A stretch of 64,000 bases of DNA from PKWO01 sp036384915 (lineage in GTDB: Bacteria; Pseudomonadota; Gammaproteobacteria; Burkholderiales; Burkholderiaceae_D): the NCBI GenBank assembly GCA_036384915.1, contig DASVLJ010000030.1:100865-164864 (forward strand), written 5' to 3'. The notes beneath the pieces are model-generated. The model saw only the letters and a list, made by a program, of their open reading frames with translations. It ran no database searches and was not told the DNA's origin. The stretch's first letter is position 1; each line of letters opens with the position of its first letter. Shown here in pieces: positions 16,138 to 23,118 of this stretch. Both the position numbers and the translations under genes were made by a program.

Positions 16138-16827
16138 ATGCGCAAATTGAAGGCATCAGATGACAACGCCCTACCTTTTTTCAAATCCCTGCCGCCCGAC
16201 AACTTCGGCGTCCACGTCGAGAACGAAATGGACGAGCGCCGGCTGCTGTGGCTGGTCAATCAAATCGGCGAAAAGAAGCTACGCATATCGGCCGGAAAGC
16301 GGAACAAGTATTACCCGGACAGCAAATTGTTCGTGTCGGTCATTCTGAAACGATTTCACCTGAAGGTCCCTGTATCGGTCTACGCCGAAGTCAATGTGCC
16401 GATATATCGCGTGTACATTTTGGTTCTGTGCGACCATTCCGCCGTCAAGATCGGGATGACAGGCACGTGGCCGAGCCGTGCTTACGCCTTCGTCAAGACC
16501 GCCGACTATGCCAAGAATTTTGACGACGACGTTAGGGAGCTATTCGACGAAAATCAAAGCATCGCGTTCGACGCTGGGTCGGAAGCCGACGCCCGACTGC
16601 TTGAGAAAGCAGCCAAGCAGCTCTATTCAAAATTCCAAGCACCCTCGCCGTACCATCGCGGACTCATTCCTTACGGTTGTGGCGGCCATAAGGAATGGTT
16701 CGATTACTCGATCTATGACGACCTGGTCCGCTACCTGTCCACCGATCGATCAGGCTTCACCTTGGCAACCGCCATGACATGGCGGTCAGATATTGGTCGC
16801 TCTGACCACGGGCAAGCCGAACAGTAG
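16138..16827 (+). CDS. Protein with a GIY-YIG-like nuclease domain
   Basis: The 229-residue protein is not a member of a family I can name with certainty. The centre has YRVYILVLCDHSAVKIGMT, which matches the spacing of GIY and YIG elements in GIY-YIG / T5orf172 domains (here VYI and KIG), followed by a conserved-looking WPSRAYAF arginine. Further on, SEADARLLEKAAKQLY supplies a glutamate-poor helix and GHKEWFDYSIYDDLV resembles the family's EWF ending. The N-terminal 90 residues are unassigned. It is the only plus-strand gene in the left half of the element and converges with traB, whose last 42 bases it overlaps. Confidence 0.55.
   Translation: MRKLKASDDNALPFFKSLPPDNFGVHVENEMDERRLLWLVNQIGEKKLRISAGKRNKYYPDSKLFVSVILKRFHLKVPVSVYAEVNVPIYRVYILVLCDHSAVKIGMTGTWPSRAYAFVKTADYAKNFDDDVRELFDENQSIAFDAGSEADARLLEKAAKQLYSKFQAPSPYHRGLIPYGCGGHKEWFDYSIYDDLVRYLSTDRSGFTLATAMTWRSDIGRSDHGQAEQ
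16768..16786. repeat. 19-base perfect inverted repeat at the traB 3' junction
   Basis: ACCGCCATG and CATGGCGGT face each other across a single base, directly at the stop codon of traB and inside the 3' end of the GIY-YIG-like gene. No T-run follows on either side, so it is not a standard terminator. It may be a protein-binding site or mark the breakpoint that truncated traB. Confidence 0.5.
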
Positions 16828-17967
16828 GCCCCAGGCGTCCATCGCCTGCCCTTGGATCGTTGGAATGCTCGTATCCCGCGCCCACCAGTCATTCGCCGCG
16901 CCGACGATCAAATCTGGATCGTGAGCCATGCTGACCAGCAGCGGAAACACCAGCAGCTGTTCATAGCAGATCGAGTACGCCACCTTGCGGCCGGCGACCT
17001 GGCCGACGCCAGCGCCCAGCGGATCGGCCGCGATAGATTCCGCCGCCCACGGCCGCCACATGCCAATCGGCACCGGCACGCGCTGAACCAGCGGGCCGCC
17101 GACATCGCCCAGGGCGACCAGCGCATTGTGCATCGGCCGACCAGGTGCAGCCACTTCGGCACCCACCAGGATCACGCTGCCCTTCGCTTTCAGCCTGGCC
17201 GACACATCGGCCAGCATCATTGCGGCGAATTCGTTGCCCTGGCGGACACGCGGCAAGACCGTTTCAGGCATAACCACCACTCGCCCAGGTTCGACCTGGC
17301 CGGCGATCATCAGAATCTGCATGAAACGCTTTCCCTCACCCAGCAAATCGGGCATGGCATCGGTCTGCAGGCGCGCAAAGTGCGTGTCTTGCGCCGACCA
17401 GGTAGTGGCCCAGGGCGCAGGCTTGTGCCATTGTGCAGCGTTAACGTTCGCCACCACGGCAACGCCGGCGACCGCCACCGCCGCCGGCCAGCGAGCCAAC
17501 GCCACAGCAATCAGACCGATAACCAGGAGCGCCAAGCCAGCAAAGCCCAGCTCTGGAAAAGCGACGCCGGCGGCGGTCAGCGGATGAGTCCAGCCGATAA
17601 AGCCAAGGGGAGGCAGTGCCGTCAACGCCAAGGCGACCGGCATGGCCCACGCCCGCCGGCGTGGGTTTTGACTCCAAAGGAGAAACCAGGGCAAGGCATT
17701 GATCGCGCCGGCAGCCAGCCATAGCGCCCAGCTGAACCAGGCTGGGGCCGATTCCGCGAAAAAGATACCGGCACCGAAGGGCAGGCCCCGGCTGCCGGCC
17801 AGGTAGTAGGCCAGCGCGGTAGCCCCGGCCCAGCGCCTCGATGTAGACCAATGCCAAAGGAGCGGCATAAGGGCCGCCAGGCCGATCAGCCAGGTAAAGC
17901 CTTCATGTCCCCAAGCGAAGCCGCATAGAGCGCCGCCGACAACCAATAGCTGCCGTCGGGCGCTCAT
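16786..17967 (-). CDS. traB: TraB-like conjugal transfer protein (nitrilase / Lnt-like), probably C-terminally truncated
   Basis: The 393-residue protein has six or seven hydrophobic segments in the first 185 residues and a carbon-nitrogen-hydrolase domain in the rest. Visible nitrilase elements are the catalytic glutamate in VVVMPETVLP, the lysine region LKAKGSVILVGAEV and the nucleophile cysteine in VAYSICYEQLLVFP. This combination is that of apolipoprotein N-acyltransferase-like TraB of environmental conjugative plasmids. The protein stops at PVVRATNI, right where related enzymes continue with an NTG-V-S-type strand and about 30-50 more residues, so the end seems lost. MSARRQ was chosen as the start because it overlaps the preceding stop by four bases. 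Confidence 0.75.
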   Translation of the reverse strand: MSARRQLLVVGGALCGFAWGHEGFTWLIGLAALMPLLWHWSTSRRWAGATALAYYLAGSRGLPFGAGIFFAESAPAWFSWALWLAAGAINALPWFLLWSQNPRRRAWAMPVALALTALPPLGFIGWTHPLTAAGVAFPELGFAGLALLVIGLIAVALARWPAAVAVAGVAVVANVNAAQWHKPAPWATTWSAQDTHFARLQTDAMPDLLGEGKRFMQILMIAGQVEPGRVVVMPETVLPRVRQGNEFAAMMLADVSARLKAKGSVILVGAEVAAPGRPMHNALVALGDVGGPLVQRVPVPIGMWRPWAAESIAADPLGAGVGQVAGRKVAYSICYEQLLVFPLLVSMAHDPDLIVGAANDWWARDTSIPTIQGQAMDAWGLLFGLPVVRATNI

Positions 17968-18242
17968 TGCGCACGCTCCCGCCGTTGTCCTCGCCGGTTG
18001 GCAAGGAAAGCCACGTCGAGGTTGAGGAAGAGCCACCAACCGCCTTGATAGGCGTCGTCGCCCTGCAGGTCTTCAATTTGGGAAGTTTTGGGGGCATTGC
18101 CGCGATAGTGCGCGGCAATCGTTTCCACCAGGCGGTCGGGCAGCTCGCGCACGGAATCGGCCATCGCAGATAGCTTGAAATCCGGCAGCGTCGCGCCGAT
18201 TACGCCCTGGGCATCGGTTCGGACATAGGCAAGGTAGAACAT
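17964..18242 (-). CDS. HicB-like protein, orphan antitoxin type
   Basis: The 92-residue protein has the ferredoxin-like HicB layout: MFYLAYVRTDAQGVIGATLPDF (first strand and hairpin), then a helix AMADSVRELPDRLVETIAAHY. No HicA toxin gene is adjacent. GGAGGG lies eight bases before the ATG. The stop overlaps the traB start by four bases, so it is cotranscribed with traB. A second protein of the same type is at 19888. Function in the element is unknown. Confidence 0.6.
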   Translation of the reverse strand: MFYLAYVRTDAQGVIGATLPDFKLSAMADSVRELPDRLVETIAAHYRGNAPKTSQIEDLQGDDAYQGGWWLFLNLDVAFLANRRGQRRERAQ

Positions 18243-18320
18243 CGCTATTTCCCTCCGTGCCGGTGGAGTTGGCTCAAATTCCCGTCTTTGGTGTATCTTT
18301 GCAGTGTCATGGTTGCTCTC

Positions 18321-18704
18321 TCAATGGGTTTTCGTGACAGGCAGTGCGGACGCCGCAAACGTCCTCGCTGCCACCTTCGCAAAATTCCCGCCGCTGATTT
18401 CCCGGAACGACAAGACCGCCAGCGGATCGCCCAGCGCATCCAGCAGATTGTCGAAGTCCCATAGTTCAATCGGCGAAACCACCATATCGGCCGTATCCTC
18501 GTCGTACCACGCCAAAAACAGTCTGTCACCCGCTTCCAGGACATACCGCACGGTCCCCGCGCCGCGCTCCGACAGCGAGTCATCGAATACGTGGTGGACT
18601 GACGTGGCTTCCGTCATGGCCGCCAGCGCCAGGGTAAGCTCGTTGCTTCGATCATTCATATCCCGTTCTCCATTGCTGTTGAAATGTGTAGTCGGCAGCT
18701 TCAT
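18321..18704 (-). CDS. Hypothetical protein of the element backbone
   Basis: A 127-residue acidic protein without a family I can recognise. It includes the segment RYVLEAGDRLFLAWYDEDTADMVVSP, possibly a small beta domain. The ATG at 18704 overlaps the preceding stop by four bases, but an alternative ATG at 18659 (MNDRSNE) has a better ribosome-binding sequence (GGAG eight bases upstream), so the true start is uncertain. It lies between the zinc-finger gene and the HicB-like gene in the same orientation and is probably cotranscribed. Confidence 0.6.
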   Translation of the reverse strand: MKLPTTHFNSNGERDMNDRSNELTLALAAMTEATSVHHVFDDSLSERGAGTVRYVLEAGDRLFLAWYDEDTADMVVSPIELWDFDNLLDALGDPLAVLSFREISGGNFAKVAARTFAASALPVTKTH

Positions 18705-19285
18705 GCGTCAGTCCCTTCCTCGCTCGGCATGAGCGGACGGCCACCGTCGTCCTTGAACTTCGCTTCACACTTTGGCGTCGCATTCCAGTTGGTGCAGTAC
18801 CAGAACGTGCCTTTTCGCCCTTCCTTGCGCCTGAGCGTCCCTGTGCCGCATTGCGGGCACGGTTCCGCCATCTGTTCGCTGGCTTCCAGATAAGCCGTGA
18901 CCTTGGCCTTGGTGGAGGTCGTGAACATCGTCGGCAAGCGTGCCAGGAACACCGCACTGCGTTCCTTCAACAGCTCGTTCGCCTTTTCCTCGTCCTCCGG
19001 TGTCGGAAGTGCGAAGGCCAGCCATTCGCGCAACCCGTCCAGCATGGCAACGACAATCTGCTGCTCGGCGCGGTCCTTCTCAACCTGGCGCGCAAGCCGA
19101 TTGATCGTCGCCGCTATTCGCGCCTCCACGTCTGCCAGGTAGTCCCGTTCTTCTTCCTGCCGCAGATAGGCGTCGATTGCACAGCGAATGAGATTCCCGA
19201 CCGCGAGCTTTCCACCGGCCCTTGCTTCGAGCTGCTGACGCTGCTCATCGTCCAGGCGCACGGAATAGGTCCGTTTTGCTGCCAT
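18701..19285 (-). CDS. Mobilisation-type protein with ribbon-helix-helix start and topoisomerase C4 zinc finger
   Basis: The 194-residue protein begins with AAKRTYSVRLDDEQRQQLEARAGG, a pattern typical of ribbon-helix-helix DNA-binding proteins such as MobC/TraJ-like auxiliaries. A coiled-coil-rich middle follows (about residues 45-110). The end is a four-cysteine topoisomerase-type zinc finger: CPQCGTGTLRRKEGRKG, then FWYCTNWNATPKCEAKF. GGAGGG lies six bases before the ATG at 19285, which is why the open frame to 19426 was not used. The DNA-binding ends suggest a role in relaxosome formation or regulation; the 11-base tandem repeats upstream are possible targets (inference). Confidence 0.7.
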   Translation of the reverse strand: MAAKRTYSVRLDDEQRQQLEARAGGKLAVGNLIRCAIDAYLRQEEERDYLADVEARIAATINRLARQVEKDRAEQQIVVAMLDGLREWLAFALPTPEDEEKANELLKERSAVFLARLPTMFTTSTKAKVTAYLEASEQMAEPCPQCGTGTLRRKEGRKGTFWYCTNWNATPKCEAKFKDDGGRPLMPSEEGTDA

Positions 19286-19559
19286 AAGTCCCTCCGAAAC
19301 TCGTATTGCAAATGCGCCATGCAATCGCAATACATTTTTGATTAACGCAGTACGCGGCAAGGCCGCATGCTGCAACGTAAAACCACAAAAACAGCAGCGC
19401 AGCGCAATACCCCCTTTATGTTCCACTATGAAAAATCATGTGGGGTTGCGCAGTACGATCCTCCCAGCTCGGCATACGCCACGCAATTCGGCTCTGTGTT
19501 TGCGCTGGATTTCACAGCTCAGGCCCTCTACCGCAACAATACGGATACAAGAGCGCAAC

Positions 19560-19613
19560 AGATCGCCAACAGATCGCCAACAGATCGCCAACAGAATGCA
19601 AACAAAGCGCAAC
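19560..19613 (+). repeat. 11-base tandem repeats AGATCGCCAAC
   Basis: Three perfect direct copies of AGATCGCCAAC at 19560-19592 are followed by two degenerate units, AGAATGCAAAC and AAAGCGCAAC, and preceded by GAGCGCAAC. An 11-base period places the copies on the same helix face, as in protein-binding iterons or transfer origins. Confidence 0.75.
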
Positions 19614-19701
19614 AGGCCGCATCAAAATATCAACAAACCGAAACAGGAAATGAACAAATGAGACGCATGGGCCGCGTCAGCACGCCATCTTTAAAAACGG
19701 T

Positions 19702-19715
19702 AGCGTGTACACGCT
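19702..19715. promoter_or_regulatory. Palindromic operator candidate GCGTGTACACGC, copy 2
   Basis: Here the palindrome extends to 14 bases (AGCGTGTACACGCT). It lies in the 602-base non-coding region, about 420 bases upstream of the minus-strand gene at 19285. The 12-base core is the same as at 16065 and 25474. Confidence 0.6.
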
Positions 19716-19887
19716 GTGGATTAGCTTCTGACCCAAGCTGTGGCGGCCCAAATGTGCTTCCTTCTTGCTTCCTTCTTGCTGCCTTTTTGCTTCCCCTTGT
19801 TGCCTTTCTGATGTCCAGCCGCTTCCTCATTGCTTCCATTTTGGTTTCTGCCCCGCGACGTGCGGGGCAAAGTCCACGCCAAAAAAG

Positions 19888-20175
19888 CTAGAAAATCGGC
19901 GTGCTCACGCGCTTTCCCAGGCGATTGATCGCGTCGAGAATGCGCTTGTCGCCCCTGCGTCGCACCGGCGTCGGTATCGGCTGGTCGGACGCTCGATACG
20001 CGGCCTTGACCTCGGCCCACCGCGCCGCCAGCTGAGACACTGCATCGTCATAGCCCGAGCCATAGGCGCGAACTGATGGCAGGTCGCCGAGCCAGGCCGT
20101 CCAGATCGTGCGTCCGCTGCGAAACGCCGGGAGGACTTCGACGGCGAACCCGTCGATCTTTCGTGCTTGTTTCAT
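19888..20175 (-). CDS. HicB-like small protein, second copy
   Basis: The 95-residue protein begins MKQARKIDGFAVEVLPAF, followed by TAWLGDLPSVRAYGSGYDDAVSQLAARWAEVKAAY, a strand-hairpin-helix arrangement like HicB antitoxins. No HicA partner is adjacent. An upstream ATG at 20211 is in frame; I chose 20175 because the conserved-looking part begins there and AAGGG lies upstream. It follows trbL on the same strand after a 78-base gap. Confidence 0.6.
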   Translation of the reverse strand: MKQARKIDGFAVEVLPAFRSGRTIWTAWLGDLPSVRAYGSGYDDAVSQLAARWAEVKAAYRASDQPIPTPVRRRGDKRILDAINRLGKRVSTPIF

Positions 20176-20253
20176 GATGTTCGAACCCTTGAATTGTGAT
20201 GACTGAATCATCGGTATTCGTTTCGATTACGATGACTGAGTAAACGAAATTGC

Positions 20254-21885
20254 CTATTCGTCGCCGTGATGCGTCTGGATCGAGCCGCCGGCTGCGCCGC
20301 CGGATTTCTCCATTTCGCTCAAGACCCGCTTTGCCGCACCGGCCGCCTTGCTGGATGCCGTAGGCGTGGAGCCGGTCGGCGGCGTATCGGACACGCTGTC
20401 GCTTGCGCTTCCTGGTACGGGTGCGGCTGGTGCCGCAGGGGAAGCCTGCGCTACGGCCGCCTGCGCTGTCGTAGCGGTCGTGGCCGTTGCCGGCGTCGTG
20501 GGCGGCGTAAGGGTTGCGCTGCTCGATCCGTCCGCCGGCGCTGGTGGCGTGTCACGGGTTGGCGGCGGCGTCTCGCCCTGGGCGTTATCTGGTGCCGGCG
20601 ATACTGGGCCTGCAGCTGCTGTGGGCGATGCCGGCGCTGGCGGTTGACCACCCGGCACGGATTCCACTGGACTGCCGGCCGCCTTTGCCTCTCGGATGCT
20701 TGCCGTCTTGGCGTCCATCCGGTTCGCCAGCTTGCCGCCGGCGGATTCCGCACCCAGCCCCTTGATCCCGTCCATAGCCGCCTCGCCGACTGCGCTGCCA
20801 ATCGCGCCAGCAGCGCCGGCCGTGGTCGCCATCATGCCGGTCGCGCCCTTTTCCCGCGCCTGGGCGATAGCGGACTGGCCCGCCTTGATCGCGCCGGCGA
20901 CACCGTTAGCCGCGCCAGTGCCAAGGGCATATGCGCCGCCAGCAACGGCTCCGATTGCGCCGCCGGCGACCAGGCCCGCGCCAACGCCATCGCCGGCCGA
21001 CAAGGAAGCGGTCCCGCCCAACAGGTCCGACGCCAAAGTGGGAACCTTCAATGTCAGCATCAGCAGTAGCACCGAGCCGGCCAGCACGGTCCAAATCGGC
21101 GCAAGGTTGGTCAACGACAGGTTGCCTATCTCGGTGCCGAAGGCGGCCGCGAGCGTGGTGCCGACCGCGATGATGAAATAGATCGCCATGAAGCGAACGC
21201 CATACACAATCGGCGTCGTGATGACCTTCATCGCCATGTCTCGCGTGAACTTGAGCGTGCCGAAGGCCAGCACAATTGGATACACGGCCATGTAGAACCA
21301 GAGCTGCACCCAGGCCACGGCGAATTGCGCCGACAGCAGCGAATAGCAAACGATGATGACGATCAGCGCCATGCCGATCAGGATGGCGGCGAAGGGATTG
21401 CTCATCGCCGCGATGCCGGCCGGGACCGGCACGCCGGCGACCGTGGCATTGTCGGAAAACTTCGTCATCATCAGGTTCACCATGTCCACGCCTTGCCAGA
21501 ACACGTCGCCGGGGCTGATGGCCGTGGTGCCGGCTCCGGTCTTGCCGATCTGGATGAAGCTGTTGACGAAGGCGAGCGGCACGCTGGGATTGTTGATGAG
21601 CCAAATCACCAGGCTGGCCCACATCAGGCGCATGATGACGGCGGTGCCGATTTCAACGGCGTCGGCATTCTTGAGCGTGCGGCTTGCCGCCAGCCAGCAG
21701 ATATCGAGCGTGAACAGCGTATAGGTCAGCTTCAACGCAATCGAGGTGATGTTTTGCCCGAATTGCGTGGCCGCCGTCTGGTACTGCGTCATGATCGAAC
21801 CCAGATCGTATTCGCCGGTGGCAAACGCCGGCGACGCCACCAGGACCAAGCTTGCGAGCATCAGGAGCCATATGGATTTCTTCAT
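20254..21885 (-). CDS. trbL: TrbL/VirB6-type conjugal transfer membrane protein
   Basis: The 543-residue polytopic protein forms part of the inner-membrane channel of a P-type (IncP-like) type IV secretion system. A signal-like segment (residues 1-23) is followed by about six hydrophobic segments up to residue 290, including WLAASRTLKNADAVEIG and VAWVQLWFYMAVYPIVLAFGTLKFTRD, characteristic of TrbL. The last 200 residues are Ala/Gly/Pro/Thr-rich and probably cytoplasmic and disordered, as in other TrbL proteins. It directly follows the trbK-like gene, one base after its stop. Confidence 0.88.
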   Translation of the reverse strand: MKKSIWLLMLASLVLVASPAFATGEYDLGSIMTQYQTAATQFGQNITSIALKLTYTLFTLDICWLAASRTLKNADAVEIGTAVIMRLMWASLVIWLINNPSVPLAFVNSFIQIGKTGAGTTAISPGDVFWQGVDMVNLMMTKFSDNATVAGVPVPAGIAAMSNPFAAILIGMALIVIIVCYSLLSAQFAVAWVQLWFYMAVYPIVLAFGTLKFTRDMAMKVITTPIVYGVRFMAIYFIIAVGTTLAAAFGTEIGNLSLTNLAPIWTVLAGSVLLLMLTLKVPTLASDLLGGTASLSAGDGVGAGLVAGGAIGAVAGGAYALGTGAANGVAGAIKAGQSAIAQAREKGATGMMATTAGAAGAIGSAVGEAAMDGIKGLGAESAGGKLANRMDAKTASIREAKAAGSPVESVPGGQPPAPASPTAAAGPVSPAPDNAQGETPPPTRDTPPAPADGSSSATLTPPTTPATATTATTAQAAVAQASPAAPAAPVPGSASDSVSDTPPTGSTPTASSKAAGAAKRVLSEMEKSGGAAGGSIQTHHGDE

Positions 21886-21886
21886 G

Positions 21887-22126
21887 TCAGTACCCCTTAA
21901 AGCCGCTCTCGCCGGGCTTGCGCACTTTGCCGTCGCCCTGATGCGTCAGTTGTTTCATGGCGTCGTCTTGTTCTTTTTGGCGTTGCCTTGCCTCTTGATC
22001 CGCTTTGCTATCGCAACCAGTCAGTAGCGAGAACAGCGCGACGATGAGAACGGCGACGGCGAGCGAACCCCATTTCTTTTGCGGCGGCGTGAGGTTGCGG
22101 GTCAGATTGTTCAGCGTGTGCATCAT
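21887..22126 (-). CDS. trbK: TrbK-like small lipoprotein (entry-exclusion type)
   Basis: The 79-residue protein has a hydrophobic segment ending in the lipobox LLTGC, so it is probably a lipoprotein, and a charged remainder (SKADQEARQRQKEQDD). Position between trbJ and trbL is that of trbK, whose product in IncP plasmids excludes related plasmids from entry. The C-terminus GKVRKPGESGFKGY closely matches that of the adjacent TrbJ (GTVRQSGQSGFKGF), an unusual resemblance. Confidence 0.72.
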   Translation of the reverse strand: MMHTLNNLTRNLTPPQKKWGSLAVAVLIVALFSLLTGCDSKADQEARQRQKEQDDAMKQLTHQGDGKVRKPGESGFKGY

Positions 22127-22141
22127 GTCGATTCCCCCTGG

Positions 22142-22894
22142 TCAGAAGCCTTTGAAGCCGCTTTGGCCGGATTGCCGCACCGTGCCGTTGCCCTGCTTCA
22201 TGAGCGTTTGCGTGGCGTCGGTCTGGTTGGATTGGATTTGCGCCTGCGCGGCCAGGAAGTTCGACTGCGATTGCGTCTGCGCGGCGATCAGCTGGCGCAG
22301 CTTCTGCAATTGGTCGATGGTCTGGCTGGCGATCATGTTGCCGGCCTGGACGGCCTGCAGCGCACCAGGCGAGCCGGCGGAAATACCTTGAATCTGCTGG
22401 ATGGCGGCCCGCTCGCTGGTGAACTGGCTGGCGTTCATGCCGGCCGCCTGCAGGGCGGAATTGAGGCCGTCGAATGCCTTGCCGATCAGGGCTTTGTACT
22501 GGCTTCCGTAATTGGTCGCGCCGGCGCTTTGCGCATAGCCGGGATATGCCTGGCGAAACTGCTGGTCGATGTTGCCGGCCGCATAGCTGATGGCTGTGGT
22601 TTGGCTGACCAGTTGCGTGAGCTGGGTTAAATCCTGCTGCGCCTGACCCCACAGCTGCTGCGGGGCTGCGATCAGGTTTTGCAGCTGCGTATGCACGTCG
22701 TTCATCGTCTGCAGCGTCTGCTGGACCTCCGTGTACAGCTGCGACGATTGAATGACCAGCTCGCCATTGTTCAGAATCTGCGTGACTTCGGTTGCGCCGC
22801 CGTTGCCGGCGACACTGCCGGCGTTGGCTGTTGAAACGATTAAACTGCCAGCGAGTGCGGCGATAACTTTCTTACGTAGGGTGGTCGATACCAT
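22142..22894 (-). CDS. trbJ: TrbJ-type conjugal transfer protein (VirB5-like)
   Basis: The 250-residue exported protein has a signal peptide (residues about 1-25, ending STANAGSVAG) and a Gln-rich, mostly helical mature part with repeated Q-L patterns, as in TrbJ/VirB5 pilus-associated proteins. Motifs include VIQSSQLYTEVQQTLQTM and FLAAQAQIQSNQTDATQ. MVSTTL is taken as the start because GGAG lies six bases before it; the ATG two codons earlier overlaps that ribosome-binding site. Its C-terminal tail resembles that of TrbK. The upstream 224 bases contain the replication origin. Confidence 0.85.
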   Translation of the reverse strand: MVSTTLRKKVIAALAGSLIVSTANAGSVAGNGGATEVTQILNNGELVIQSSQLYTEVQQTLQTMNDVHTQLQNLIAAPQQLWGQAQQDLTQLTQLVSQTTAISYAAGNIDQQFRQAYPGYAQSAGATNYGSQYKALIGKAFDGLNSALQAAGMNASQFTSERAAIQQIQGISAGSPGALQAVQAGNMIASQTIDQLQKLRQLIAAQTQSQSNFLAAQAQIQSNQTDATQTLMKQGNGTVRQSGQSGFKGF

Positions 22895-22914
22895 GTGCAT
22901 CTCCTTTCGTGCCG

Positions 22915-23118
22915 CCAGTTATCCACAGGCGGCGGGGTTAAATAAATGGTTAAAAACTGGTTAACTGACTTTCCAAATCGCTGGAAACGCAAGCCAGGTA
23001 AGACTTTCCGCGTTACGGTGCGTGCGCCATAGGTTGGAATTGCGTGCGTCATAGTTCGAGGGTGCGTGCACCATAGGTTGGATTTTTCGATGTGCCGCGT
23101 GCACCATAGGTTGTGCAC
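22915..23118. other. Iteron-type replication origin (oriV) next to trfA
   Basis: From left to right the region has a perfect DnaA box TTATCCACA (22919-22927), an AT-rich stretch with three GGTTAA repeats (22936, 22948, 22959), and four iterons with a TGCGTGC-x-CCATAGGTTG-like consensus (about 23018-23037, 23040-23060, 23062-23082, 23094-23114). The CATAG cores are 22, 22 and 33 bases apart, whole multiples of 11. A fifth partial copy overlaps the trfA stop codon. DnaA box, melting region and iterons beside a TrfA-type initiator gene form a complete plasmid-like origin; activity in the integrated state is unknown. Confidence 0.8.

Larger units (their letters stand above)
19286..19887. other. 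602-base non-coding region with tandem repeats and a palindromic operator
   Basis: No convincing gene is present. It holds three perfect 11-base repeats plus two degenerate ones (19560-19613) and the palindrome GCGTGTACACGC (19703-19714). Stretches around 19750-19850 are rich in CTT and TTGC runs. The region may be an origin of transfer or a regulatory hub of the element. Open frames across it lack ribosome-binding sites and read through the repeats. Confidence 0.6.

Noticed and set aside
18245..18310. 21-codon open frame before the HicB-like gene
   Set aside because: It has GAGAG upstream and ends just before the next gene, so a leader peptide is conceivable, but there is no motif or conservation evidence that I can see.
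19560..19613. CRISPR array
   Set aside because: The repeats are 11 bases and contiguous, without unique spacers; no cas genes are in the window.
19367..19891. 174-codon open frame across the 602-base non-coding gap
   Set aside because: It reads through the 11-base tandem repeats and the palindrome, has low-complexity ends and no ribosome-binding site.
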